NCBI RefSeq assembly: GCF_009937955.1
Contig: NZ_AP018439.1
Location: forward strand, 4,712,001 to 4,776,000
Length of the DNA stretch: 64,000 nt
From: Undibacterium sp. KW1
Lineage (GTDB): Bacteria; Pseudomonadota; Gammaproteobacteria; Burkholderiales; Burkholderiaceae_D
Reading direction: 5' to 3'
The position numbers and the translations under genes are program-made. Below, one piece after another: positions 47,914 through 57,073 of the stretch; within the stretch, counting starts at the first letter, position 1; every line of letters begins with the position of its first letter. A model generated the notes under the pieces. It had not been told where the DNA came from. It saw only the letters and a list, made by a program, of their open reading frames with translations, and ran no database searches.

Positions 47914-50253
47914 ATGCCAATGAAACGCATCACAGGCCCGGACGGCCTGCCCTACCTCATCGAGACACAAGAAGACGACGAGCAATCGAATAACTGGGCC
48001 ACCCCCGATTTTCAGCCAGCCATGGAGGATACAAGCAGTTTGCCCTCATTTTCTGGCATACCCCGTAACAGCGAGAAGCTCGACAATCTCATGAGATACT
48101 TTCCGGTTGCAATGGACGGGGCCACAGACTGGGCCACAAACAGAGAAGACAATGAACAGTTTATTGATCATCTGGTGCACAAGTTCCCTTCTGACATGCA
48201 AAAGCTGGCACCGTCTGAGTTACTCCCTTATCTGCACAGGGGTTGGTCCCGGGGTGCAGACAGCAAGAACGCTGAGCAGTTCTTGCCAGCTTTCATCAAC
48301 AGGGCTGCACCAGGAGAAGAAGGCCTGACGCCATCTGAGCTGCTCCCTTATCTGCGCAGGGACTGGCCCCGCACAGACAATAAGGGCTTGGCCCAGTTCC
48401 TTCCCGATACCATCAACATGGCCGCACCGGGAGCAGACGACGCACAAATTCAAGACCAGGACTTTCTCTCACGTCTGCCTGACATGCAGGGTTTGACACC
48501 ATTAGATTTGCGTCCCTCTATGTATAAAGAGCTAAGCCTCGAAGATGCACGCAAATATATACGCTTGTTACCAGGCACGATGAGCGGCGACGTAGATCCA
48601 TTTGCCGGGCTCCAATTTTCCAGAAGGCCAAACCCGGATTATGAGCAAAAGCTGGCCGCGCTAGAGGGCAGTGGAGATGGTATGCAAGCGGCCCCACCGA
48701 CGAGAGGCTTGCTCCTGCGTGCCATGGCGGCTAATGATGATATTGGTCCAGATGAAAATCTGACTGGGCAAAGCCGCCGTGCAGATGATGACATGTCACC
48801 TGGCTCCGGCGCACAGGGTACCATCGGCAATCAATTAGGCTTATTGAACAAGTTCAGTTTTCCTCAGTCAAGCGCGGTCAAATCTGTACCAGCCTCGTTC
48901 ATCCGGCAATCTGAACTTTATGCACGCACGCACTCAGCCCTGCCATTGTTCGATGAGGATGTAGATATCAATCCCTCGCGCTTTCCGCACGATCCTTACA
49001 TGCCCTCTGATATGCGCCTTGAAAATGATGTTGGTGGCCGTGCTATATCGGGAGATGCAATCAATCAGGGACAAGAAAAGGCATGGGATGAAGGCTTAAG
49101 ACTCTACGATGATCCTGCCACTGACAATAAGGTGAGCGATGAAGAAGGCGAAAGGCGCACAGCCAAACTCTTGCGCTCGAGACTATTACAGGCACGTGAA
49201 GACAGCGACAAAGCACTGACTCCCATAGGGGCGCGCGTAACAAACAGCCCCGAAGCAATCGCCGTTGCGATGGGACAGGATGTCGTCCGCATGAAGAAGG
49301 GAATGACCGGCAAGGATATGAAGGCCGACCGTGCCACGTTCAATAAAAATACCGTGGACGAACTACACGAACTGGATGCAATAGCAGATCGTGAAGGCTA
49401 TAGCGCGGCGAACAGAGCCATGTTGAAGAACACTTATGCGCTGGCACGTTACGGCGCATTAAACAAAGACAATCCAGACTTCATGTGGACAAAATTAGGC
49501 ATCTTTGCGGCCAATACTGTTCGCCACGGCCTGGTGCAATCCCATAATTCTGCAGATGCCCTTGACGGACTTGGACCCATCCTCCCATTGATGTCCGGCG
49601 CATCGGGAATACTGGGCGGCATGAGCGTCATTGAGGCCGCAAAATTAACGCGTGCCATGGCAGACGAAACCCTGAAAGGCCAGATCGATGTACTCAAAGA
49701 TGTCGGCGGCTTATCGGTCATGCACAAGATGTACGGATCTGCCGCCATGCAGGATGCTGCTTTTGAAAGCATGTCTGATGCCGCCAGAGATTCTTTTAAA
49801 CTGCAAAGGCAAGCTGAAGAGGCGCGTGATCGTGGCGACATGCAAGGTTTTTACCGGCTGCAGACCGATGCAGCCATAGAGATGGGGCGTCACGAACAAA
49901 GCAATTTGCAAACAATGTGGGACAAACCATCCATGGCAGCATTTTCAAAATTAAATGCTATGTTATTGAAAGAAACGGGCATGGCACTGGTTCACCCAGA
50001 TATCTACATAGGAACCAATCGTGATACCGACAAAACAAACAGCAAGAATATTACCGTTCCACAAGGCAGTGAAGACCTGACCTCGCTTGAGAACCGTGTT
50101 AACATCGCACGTAATGGTTTTAATACAATTAATGAAATGCGGCAGACGCCTGAGGGAAATAATTTACTCAACTTCCACCAGCGGCAATTGGGCAGTGGCA
50201 GCAGGCTGATAAAACCTTTCTTTAAACCCGACTGGTGGAAATTCAATACATAA
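47914..50253 (+). CDS. Large effector-like protein with tandem 40-residue repeats
   Basis: The 779-residue protein starts MPMKRITGPDGLPYLIE, recalling the GRDGLYYRIPD opening of the deaminase toxin at 37638-39290. Residues about 95-225 contain three repeats of about 40 residues around LxPSELLPYLxR and AEQFLPxFINxAAPG. The rest is helical with no known catalytic motif. There is no signal peptide. The following gene encodes a signal-peptide-bearing protein, a typical effector-immunity order, so a secreted effector is plausible. AGGAA six bases before the ATG at 47914 supports this start over 47833. Confidence 0.6.
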   Translation: MPMKRITGPDGLPYLIETQEDDEQSNNWATPDFQPAMEDTSSLPSFSGIPRNSEKLDNLMRYFPVAMDGATDWATNREDNEQFIDHLVHKFPSDMQKLAPSELLPYLHRGWSRGADSKNAEQFLPAFINRAAPGEEGLTPSELLPYLRRDWPRTDNKGLAQFLPDTINMAAPGADDAQIQDQDFLSRLPDMQGLTPLDLRPSMYKELSLEDARKYIRLLPGTMSGDVDPFAGLQFSRRPNPDYEQKLAALEGSGDGMQAAPPTRGLLLRAMAANDDIGPDENLTGQSRRADDDMSPGSGAQGTIGNQLGLLNKFSFPQSSAVKSVPASFIRQSELYARTHSALPLFDEDVDINPSRFPHDPYMPSDMRLENDVGGRAISGDAINQGQEKAWDEGLRLYDDPATDNKVSDEEGERRTAKLLRSRLLQAREDSDKALTPIGARVTNSPEAIAVAMGQDVVRMKKGMTGKDMKADRATFNKNTVDELHELDAIADREGYSAANRAMLKNTYALARYGALNKDNPDFMWTKLGIFAANTVRHGLVQSHNSADALDGLGPILPLMSGASGILGGMSVIEAAKLTRAMADETLKGQIDVLKDVGGLSVMHKMYGSAAMQDAAFESMSDAARDSFKLQRQAEEARDRGDMQGFYRLQTDAAIEMGRHEQSNLQTMWDKPSMAAFSKLNAMLLKETGMALVHPDIYIGTNRDTDKTNSKNITVPQGSEDLTSLENRVNIARNGFNTINEMRQTPEGNNLLNFHQRQLGSGSRLIKPFFKPDWWKFNT

Positions 50254-50272
50254 AACACGTCACAGGATAATC

Positions 50273-51106
50273 ATGAAAATCATCAAATTGTGTGCATGCC
50301 TGATTTTGCTTCATTTTTCCGTTGCCTGCGCTGACCAGGCAAAGCCTGTCCTGCCTGTCATACAGTTACGCATGGACGCACCCGTCAGTGAAGTGCAAGC
50401 CAAATCAAGTTACCAATTTGATCAAAAATTCCTGAAGGGCGTACCCGGTAAAGAATATATCACCACGCCGCATGTACTTTTCTACAAAGATGCGGACCTG
50501 GAATTTCGCGTAGAAAAAAAGGGGGATATCCGCAGCCTGGCGACATATCTGGGTTATGAAATACGTCATTTTGAAGGTGCCCCCGAATCACTCATTTCAC
50601 ATTTCTCGTTTTTCCCCATTGATGACTACGTCGATGCGCGCACCGCCGTTGAACAGATAAAAAAATTCAGGGATGATTTTATTTCTCAAGGCTTTATATC
50701 AACAGATAAACCATGGCTAGACTCTTATGTCATCAGTAGTGAGCAACCGCAGAAGTATTTGACGTCATTGGAAGGACTGGAATCACTTTTCCTCAATTCT
50801 CAATCCTACGTCAAAGAAATCAGGGCAGTTGTATTAAAAAAGAATAGCATCGAGATCAAAATAGATATTGTCAACCTCAGGAGAAAATATGGGAGCCGTA
50901 CCGACGCAGATGATGATCGTCATGCACGCATCGAAGACAGGATTGCCCGCGAAATCAGAAGCCTGACGCCAGCAGAGTTAAAAACCGAACCTTCTTACTC
51001 GGTACAAATCATATTTTCACCAACGCGGGAACGGTCTAATCAACGATCAGAAGAAATTGACATATTCAGGCGAGCTGCATCATTGAATGAGCGCAAAGAA
51101 AAGTAA
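50273..51106 (+). CDS. Secreted protein, possible periplasmic immunity partner
   Basis: The 277-residue protein has a signal peptide (MKIIKLCACLILLHFSVACA) and a mixed alpha/beta mature part with no recognised family. It starts 20 bp after the 779-residue protein and is clearly co-transcribed with it. Periplasmic location and gene order suggest it protects against or chaperones the upstream protein; this is inference. CACAGGATAATC precedes the ATG. Confidence 0.55.
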   Translation: MKIIKLCACLILLHFSVACADQAKPVLPVIQLRMDAPVSEVQAKSSYQFDQKFLKGVPGKEYITTPHVLFYKDADLEFRVEKKGDIRSLATYLGYEIRHFEGAPESLISHFSFFPIDDYVDARTAVEQIKKFRDDFISQGFISTDKPWLDSYVISSEQPQKYLTSLEGLESLFLNSQSYVKEIRAVVLKKNSIEIKIDIVNLRRKYGSRTDADDDRHARIEDRIAREIRSLTPAELKTEPSYSVQIIFSPTRERSNQRSEEIDIFRRAASLNERKEK

Positions 51107-51305
51107 TAGCCGATATCGCTTGATTTTTATCATGTTCATCATTGTATGGCAGGGACATTGACTGGCTCGCTAATAATCCATCGGTTCCATCTCGTTGGAA
51201 TACGATCCAATTTTCATTCCACGGAAGGCAGGCAATGAAATGAATCCCGTTGTAAAAATCGATCGCAGTAAAATGCCAAAAGCTAACGACTCTCAAAAAT
51301 AAAGT

Positions 51306-51701
51306 ATGAATCCCACCCTCAAAAAAATAGCGGGCATTCTTGTTTTAATCTTCCTCGCCGTACTCCCGCTGCTTGTATTTATTTTCTTTCTGGGGCATGA
51401 GTCAGGGGAAGAGGTGCGTGAAATTTATTCGTTTGAAGATCAAAAAACACGGGGTGGACAGCTTGTAACTATCTCCAAAGACGGGACACACAATCTTAGA
51501 TATAGCAGCGAAACTGAGCGCTATGTATTGAATGTTTCATTTTCCCGAAGAGAGATCAGCCTTGACATTTCATTGTTCAACCACGATGAAGATATCATTT
51601 CTTATTTAAGGAAATGCAAGGTCATTGAAACAAACGAAGGCCTTACTTTTTTGCAGCCCTCAGGCTATTCGACTTTCATACCACGGTCAGAGCTTCCATG
51701 A
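51306..51701 (+). CDS. Membrane-anchored hypothetical protein
   Basis: The 131-residue protein has one N-terminal transmembrane helix (ILVLIFLAVLPLLVFIFFLG, about 10-30) and a periplasmic beta-rich domain. No family was recognised. It lies between the two effector-like genes and could be an immunity or accessory protein. AAATAAAGT upstream is a poor ribosome binding site. Confidence 0.5.
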   Translation: MNPTLKKIAGILVLIFLAVLPLLVFIFFLGHESGEEVREIYSFEDQKTRGGQLVTISKDGTHNLRYSSETERYVLNVSFSRREISLDISLFNHDEDIISYLRKCKVIETNEGLTFLQPSGYSTFIPRSELP

Positions 51702-51831
51702 CACTTTGCCTGAGCGTAGCGGCTGACCGGCCTGGTAATGCACCACATGTGGAGTGTGCATACGCAATCAATGTGCAGGATAATGCGAGTATCCATCTCA
51801 GTATACTGCTCAGGATATTGTAATAGCAGAT

Positions 51832-52608
51832 ATGACCAATAATTCGCAGACCAGCAAACCCGGCGAGACTTCGGCCTCCCCGGCTTCGCCCTATGATGCC
51901 AGGAAGCACCCTATCAACGCATTTGACGATAATCAAATACTGAACGGCAAAGAGAACCCTTTGCCTTATTCTTCTGCCAGCATTGACGATAAAAATAAGG
52001 TCATCAACGTCAAAGTACGCATGAACTATGACACGCCCTCATTTTTTACGCGCATGATAGGCCTCACCAGCAAACCCAGTGATGAGCAGTTTGAAAAATA
52101 TGCCAGGCTGGCCGATGACGGTATTGCAAAATACTGGAGCAGAACTGTCAAACTCAATGGGGATGACTGGACTGTCAACGTAACACCAGAAAGATCAACA
52201 GAAGGTATGCCACTGACCCTGGCGAACCCAGGCAGCACCATACTTGGTGATTTGAGCAGACGCTCCCGAAATCCGCATCCAGTGTTTACCGGCACTTTAT
52301 ATTATGATACAGATACACTGGATCCTGAGCGCTCTTATGGAATGACTGCGGCACATGAATTTGGCCATCCATTTTTAACACATGCATATGGCATGAAATA
52401 CTCTTGGGGACATGAAGGTACATCGTCGATGCTGGGTAGCAAACACGATGATGCGCCAGAATATCCCGCGCAAGGCGAGATTAACCTCATGCCTTATCAC
52501 AGAGATAATTCCAACACCAGAGTTGGACATGACGACATTTTTAAAAGGAGCATTGCGAGTGAAAACGACGTTAAAACGCTTATTCATATTTCTGGTCGTC
52601 ACAAGTAA
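51832..52608 (+). CDS. Putative metallopeptidase effector (HExxH)
   Basis: This 258-residue protein has no signal peptide. Its C-terminal half carries a zinc-protease site, MTAAHEFGHPFLTHAYG, with His175, Glu176 and His179, and further His in WGHEG and KHDD. The N-terminal part (PASPYDARKHPINAFDDNQILNG) is of unknown type. The next gene overlaps its end and encodes a signal-peptide protein, the expected order for an effector acting in the periplasm with its immunity protein. It is similar in architecture to type VI secretion metallopeptidase toxins, but no secretion tag was identified. Confidence 0.65.
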   Translation: MTNNSQTSKPGETSASPASPYDARKHPINAFDDNQILNGKENPLPYSSASIDDKNKVINVKVRMNYDTPSFFTRMIGLTSKPSDEQFEKYARLADDGIAKYWSRTVKLNGDDWTVNVTPERSTEGMPLTLANPGSTILGDLSRRSRNPHPVFTGTLYYDTDTLDPERSYGMTAAHEFGHPFLTHAYGMKYSWGHEGTSSMLGSKHDDAPEYPAQGEINLMPYHRDNSNTRVGHDDIFKRSIASENDVKTLIHISGRHK

Positions 52609-52963
52609 TTTCTTTATCGGTTTGCCAGAGGCTAAGGCATTGGTACAAAAATTTGATCTCAAGATTGCCGTCCTCAACTCGACAAGTCATGCCATTGAAT
52701 TTTGTTTTGACGAGCAATCTTGCAAACTGCTTGAAGCGAATAAACAAACTTTTGTAGACGCCTACCAAACTGATAACCAGCCACAAAGATTTGTAGATAA
52801 AGTGATTCCGGGATCATTCTTCAAACTATGCGATAAAACGATACCAGCAAAGCAAATGCTGACAGAAGCAGTCCTGGAAAAAGCCTGGTGGAGAAATTAC
52901 ACTTATAAAATGACGATATCCGAAATGGACTATCGTCTTGCTTGCGGTGACGTCAAGCAGTAA
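52559..52963 (+). CDS. Putative periplasmic immunity protein, overlapping the metallopeptidase gene
   Basis: The 134-residue protein has a signal peptide (MKTTLKRLFIFLVVTSNFFIGLPEAKA) and several Cys (EFCFDEQSCK, KLCDK, RLACGD). It starts with GTG at 52559 inside the end of the metallopeptidase gene (50-bp overlap) and has a strong AAGGAG eight bases before. The coupling and export signal make it the likely immunity protein against the adjoining effector in the periplasm. No named family was recognised. Confidence 0.65.
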   Translation: MKTTLKRLFIFLVVTSNFFIGLPEAKALVQKFDLKIAVLNSTSHAIEFCFDEQSCKLLEANKQTFVDAYQTDNQPQRFVDKVIPGSFFKLCDKTIPAKQMLTEAVLEKAWWRNYTYKMTISEMDYRLACGDVKQ

Positions 52964-53158
52964 CCACCGATCAGTTTTTGGTTCGTCTGAAGCCAAGTGG
53001 GCAGGGTACATCGTCACGCGCCGGATGAATGGTCGGTAACACAGACCACTCTTTAAAAAGCAATCATGGTACATGTACACAGCCCCACTGCGCAAAAGTG
53101 TTGCAAAGGCGCAGGCAGCCCTCGGCTATAATCTGCGTTTTGAAACGCACTTTACATC

Positions 53159-53725
53159 ATGCAAGACCAGCTCACCGCCCTGCTACTGGCACATACGGCC
53201 AGCGACGCCACAGAAGCCATGCATTTGACAACCGCGCTGGACTTTGTGCGTACCACCGCCGACTGCGCCAGCCGTGCCACCCTGGCCGGACATGTCACAG
53301 CATCCGCCTGGATACTGCACCCCGATGGCCAGTCTGCCCTGCTGACACATCACAAGAAACTCAACCGCTGGCTGCAACTCGGCGGGCATGCCGACGATGC
53401 CGACACCAGCATACAGGCCGCTGCCTCCCGCGAAGCGCGGGAAGAAAGCGGCATGGCAGACTTGCGCCTGTTGAGCGATGCGCTGTTTGACGTTGATGTA
53501 CACCCCATCCCCGCCCGAGGCAGCGAGCCCGCACACTATCATTACGACGTGCGATTTTTATTCCAGGCACAGCATGTGGATTTTAATGTCAGCGAAGAGT
53601 CACATGCCCTGGCCTGGGTGCCGTTGGCTATGCTGGCGGCAGAAGATGGCAATGCGTCGGTTGCCAGGATGGCGAGGAAGAGTTTGGGGGTGTCAGGGTT
53701 TGCGCAAGTAGCGGCGGCCACATAA
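53159..53725 (+). CDS. NUDIX hydrolase
   Basis: The 188-residue protein has a Nudix box, GGHADDADTSIQAAASREAREESGM (about 76-100), which retains the REAREESG metal-binding core. The GGHAD start is shared by one NUDIX subgroup; the box has one extra residue and Asp or Thr in place of the first Glu. NUDIX enzymes cleave nucleoside diphosphates linked to other groups; the substrate is unknown. The gene stands alone, with a terminator-free AT spacer upstream. Confidence 0.88.
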   Translation: MQDQLTALLLAHTASDATEAMHLTTALDFVRTTADCASRATLAGHVTASAWILHPDGQSALLTHHKKLNRWLQLGGHADDADTSIQAAASREAREESGMADLRLLSDALFDVDVHPIPARGSEPAHYHYDVRFLFQAQHVDFNVSEESHALAWVPLAMLAAEDGNASVARMARKSLGVSGFAQVAAAT

Positions 53726-54141
53726 CAGGCGATGGTAAAACATAGAGGTGTGCAGGTTGCGTTGCTACGCAACATACCCGTTAGTTAAAAATTCTAGCAT
53801 ACCCATTTTACGTAGCGGCCCCATCCCGTCATGCCGGACTTGATCCGGCATCCAGCGGCGTTGTTTGTACACTGATAGCGCACACTCACCGCGCCGCAAT
53901 ACGCCGCCCTGCCGCTGTCCTCGCAGATAAACACCGTACGGCTTGAAGACTAACGACACTGGATGCCGGATCAAGTCCGGCATGACGGGTGGTGGTTTAT
54001 GCGCGTTGCCAACTTTGTGCGGTATTGTCTTGTACTGCAATTCAAAATAAGATGCTGACAGTGGCTTGTGAATTCTGAGAAGACTGATACGTGCGGTGCG
54101 CACGGCGCACCCTACTTTACTGCTGCCCAACCACACAAATC
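53726..54141. other. Intergenic region with family F and B repeats
   Basis: A family F pair (CCCGTCATGCCGGACTTGATCC near 53825 in two halves, and its complement near 53962-53990) encloses about 110 bp. A reverse family B copy lies at 54095-54115. No gene was recognised. Confidence 0.65.
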
Positions 54142-54885
54142 TCAATCCGCCACACATGCCCGTTTCGCCTTGTCGGTACGCAAAAAGCTGGCGCCATTCG
54201 CAAAACTGGCGCGGGCACCGCAGTGTGAACTGCATCCATCACCCGTGGCTGACAAGACGAGCTGGTGTTGTTTGACGGTCAGCTTGATCTGGCAGTTGTG
54301 GATATCGTTTTCGCCTTTGCCTGGCAGGTAGCTATACACATTGCCAGCCAGCGCGAACTTGCCATTGAGGCTGCAATTGTGCCCATTCGATTGCACGAGT
54401 ATGGTATTCACCTGTGCCTGGGCATTGCCTGTGCTTTTGATAGTCAGGCAGTCTTGCACTGTCGAGTGGGTGCCATTGGCAAATTCCATGTCATGGCTGA
54501 ACTCGTAGTTACCATCAAGCTTGCCGTCTATCTTGCTGTTTGCTGTTTCGTCTTCATTCCATTGCACAAGAAATGCAATGCGCCCGACATAGGCATTCTC
54601 CAGGCACCGCACAGTCTTGCAGGCATCGCGGGTAGTGCGCAACCAGCGTTGCTGGCTGGATTTGAGTAGCTCGCTGGTATCGGTACCTGTGGCCGGGCTG
54701 GCCGCTTTCATCATGGCCTTGTAGGCACCGGCAAGCTGTTCATCGAGATTAGAGAGATTGCTTGTCTCACATATCATGCGTTCCACCGGTTTGGCGGCCT
54801 TGCTGCAATCAAAGCTGGCGCCTTGCGTGGTGCTGGCCAGGGTGGTGAATAAAGCGATGAGGGTAAAGGTATAGAGTGTGCGCAT
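54142..54885 (-). CDS. LprI-like (DUF1311) secreted protein
   Basis: The 247-residue protein has a signal peptide (MRTLYTFTLIALFTTLASTTQGA). The LprI/DUF1311-type domain follows: FDCSKAAKPVERMICETSNLSNLDEQLAGAYKAMM ... QQRWLRTTRDACKTVRCLENAYVGRI (about 24-110), with the conserved cysteines. Some members inhibit lysozyme. The C-terminal half (about 120-247) is unassigned and Cys-containing. ATG at 54885 is preferred because the signal peptide starts there. Confidence 0.8.
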   Translation of the reverse strand: MRTLYTFTLIALFTTLASTTQGASFDCSKAAKPVERMICETSNLSNLDEQLAGAYKAMMKAASPATGTDTSELLKSSQQRWLRTTRDACKTVRCLENAYVGRIAFLVQWNEDETANSKIDGKLDGNYEFSHDMEFANGTHSTVQDCLTIKSTGNAQAQVNTILVQSNGHNCSLNGKFALAGNVYSYLPGKGENDIHNCQIKLTVKQHQLVLSATGDGCSSHCGARASFANGASFLRTDKAKRACVAD

Positions 54886-55167
54886 AAGTGTTATATCCAG
54901 GTGGATTGTGCGGATGCGCATGGCGCAGTTCATTGATGATGTTGAAGCGTTATATATTCAAGCCTTCAAACACATCGGGCATTCATTCTTGCAGCGATGT
55001 CAGTCAATGCATGGCCGTAGGGCGCTTTATAATGCGCCGCATATGTGCGTCGTTCACGGCGATGTTTGCCATTGCGTAGGGTAATGAAATGGACGCCCCC
55101 CTCCCAAACGGCATCGTGATGTGCCAAAGTAGAGTTTCGACAAACTACTTAACAGAAGGGAAGCGTC

Positions 55168-56208
55168 ATGGAAAAGATTACCGTAATTGGGCTGGATTTG
55201 GCAAAGAGTATTTTTCAAGTTCATGGTGCCAATGCCCGAGGCAAGAAGCTGCTGTCGAAGAAACTCAAGCGTAGCGAAGTCATGGGATTCTTTGCATCAC
55301 AGCCACCGTGCCTGGTAGGGATGGAAGCCTGCGGAGGAGCTCACGAATGGGCGCGGCAGATCCAGTCACTTGGGCATGATGTCAAACTGATGGCACCCCA
55401 GTACGTCAAAGGCTTTGTACAAGGAAACAAGACCGATGCCAGAGATGCCGCAGGTATCGCAGAAGCAGCAGTAAGAGAAAGTATCCAGAGAGTGACGATA
55501 CGCAGCCGTGAAGAACAACAGATACAAGCCCTGCACAGAGTAAGAGAAGCCTGGGTCAAACACCGTACTGCGACCGCCAACCAGATACGGGGCCTGCTCG
55601 CTGAGTTTGGTCAGATACTCACTCCCGGCCTGCGCCACCTGCGCCGTGAAGTCGCCCTCTGGCAAGAGCAAAGCCGCGGCATGCTCGGCATACTCAACGG
55701 CCTGGTCGATGAGTTACTGCAGTATCTCAGTGAGTTAGAAGAAAGAATTGGTCAAGTAGAGAAACAGATCAAACAAGTACTGCAAAGCAATCCCGCCTGC
55801 AAACTGATAGAAACCATCCCCGGCGTAGGCGTCCTCACCGCCACCGCCATCATCGGCAGCTTTGGACGGGCAGAGAACTTTACAGAAGGACGCAAGTTTG
55901 CCAATGCCCTGGGGCTGACACCGAGGGAACACAGCAGTGGTGGCAAACAAGTTCTGCTGGGGCTCAGCAAGCGAGGCAATGGTTATGTACGCAAACTCCT
56001 CGTCCATGGGGCCAGGTCCGTCTTGCAGGCCAGGATCAACAAACCGGCCTATGCCGAAGACTGGGTCGTAAAACTGGCCAAAAGGCGGGGACACAACATC
56101 GCCGTGTGCGCTCTGGCAGCCAAGAATGCCAGGAGGATCTGGGCGATGCTGCAGAGCGGAGAAGTATTCCGTGCTGATCATGCGCAGACCAACGACGTCT
56201 GCACATGA
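55168..56208 (+). CDS. IS110-family transposase (copy 2)
   Basis: The 346-residue protein is identical to the copy 1 product, with the DEDD residues in GLDLAKS, GMEACGG and KTDARDAAG, and the Tnp20 serine region SSGGKQVLLG. The two nucleotide differences (an early T to C and a C to G in the first 30 codons) are silent. Near-identity of the copies points to recent transposition within this genome. Confidence 0.93.
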   Translation: MEKITVIGLDLAKSIFQVHGANARGKKLLSKKLKRSEVMGFFASQPPCLVGMEACGGAHEWARQIQSLGHDVKLMAPQYVKGFVQGNKTDARDAAGIAEAAVRESIQRVTIRSREEQQIQALHRVREAWVKHRTATANQIRGLLAEFGQILTPGLRHLRREVALWQEQSRGMLGILNGLVDELLQYLSELEERIGQVEKQIKQVLQSNPACKLIETIPGVGVLTATAIIGSFGRAENFTEGRKFANALGLTPREHSSGGKQVLLGLSKRGNGYVRKLLVHGARSVLQARINKPAYAEDWVVKLAKRRGHNIAVCALAAKNARRIWAMLQSGEVFRADHAQTNDVCT

Positions 56209-56379
56209 TCAGCACGGTTTGAAAGAACAGTAGCAACCACAAAGCAGGGGCGAGGCAGGAAGCCAGGTGAAGTAAAAACGTCATGCAGTAGCAGGAAAAA
56301 TAGCAGCAAAGACAAAGAAACGGAGCACACCACCGATTGTTTGGGCAAACTCAAATGAAGACAGGACAGGTCAGACCGG

Positions 56380-56507
56380 GATGGTCAATAGCTCGTTCGG
56401 CGCACTGTGCGATCAGCACGATAGGGTGATTGAGCGACCATCAGCGTATTTCATCATGCGTCAGCAGTCATCAAGCGGCTGCAATAAAGACCGAATGTAT
56501 GGCTGCA
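56380..56507 (+). ncRNA. Candidate bridge RNA core of IS copy 2
   Basis: The sequence is identical to the candidate in copy 1. The target guide TAGGGTG is at 56422-56428 and the donor guides at 56448-56456 and 56495-56501. For this copy the right target (TGCGCC) pairs perfectly with GGCGCA, while copy 1 has TGCGTT, needing two G-T wobbles. Confidence 0.75.
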
Positions 56508-56656
56508 ATCGACTATGTCAGGTTTAATTTGAAAATGCTCTTGCAAATGGGGGGCGTCCATGTATGCGCCGTGCGCACCAACTTTGAATGACGAAAGTGC
56601 TTGCGTGATGAAAGCCGGTGCGCATGGCGCCCCCCGCGAAGTAGTACAGCCATTGT

Positions 56657-57034
56657 TTACATCACCGCAATCAGCCGCACTTGTACTGCGTTTTCTTCTG
56701 CCTCTTTGCAACGGTGGCCGATGATCTGCAATTCTTCGAGTACTTCGTTGTTGTCGCCTGATTCGCTCAGCGCCGCTTCGAGTGCGCGTACGCAGATCAG
56801 CAGCTCGGTGGGGCTGACCCATTTGGCGTTTTCGGCTGGCCAGTTTTCATCGAGGTCTTCTTCGCTGATGTTGTATTCAACGTCAGAATAATCGACAAAT
56901 TCGCTCAAGGCCTGCACGCCCAGTTCTTCACATTGGGCGTCGATGTCTTCGAGCTCGTCGAGCAAATAACCGAGATCGTCTGGTGCAACATCGTCGCTGT
57001 CGCTTTCAAGCTGTATCCACAAGACCATGCTCAT
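56657..57034 (-). CDS. Highly acidic hypothetical protein
   Basis: The 125-residue protein is very rich in Asp and Glu (MSMVLWIQLESDSDDVAPDDLGYLLDELEDIDAQCEELG), soluble and without a signal peptide. No family was recognised; acidic small proteins of this size are often immunity proteins or anti-partners. It lies 39 bp downstream of the ExbD-like gene on the same strand and may be co-transcribed. The start follows GGAAACC, a weak binding site. Confidence 0.5.
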   Translation of the reverse strand: MSMVLWIQLESDSDDVAPDDLGYLLDELEDIDAQCEELGVQALSEFVDYSDVEYNISEEDLDENWPAENAKWVSPTELLICVRALEAALSESGDNNEVLEELQIIGHRCKEAEENAVQVRLIAVM

Positions 57035-57073
57035 GATTTGGTTTCCGTTTCTGAGAGGGCTTATCTGTTTTGA

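Larger units (their letters stand above)
55084..56564 (+). mobile_element. IS110-family (IS1111 group) insertion sequence, copy 2
   Basis: It has the same length and boundaries as copy 1 at 20442-21922: inverted repeats at 55089-55101 and 56549-56561. Only two silent substitutions were seen. The flanks are GTAGGG on the left (55076-55081) and TGCGCCGTGCGCACC on the right (from 56565), which rejoin to a perfect family B REP. A matching REP half lies at about 56616-56632. Confidence 0.92.

Noticed and set aside
55341..55671. Minus-strand frames at the 5' part of transposase copy 2
   Set aside because: They are identical shadows of those in copy 1, with no independent evidence.
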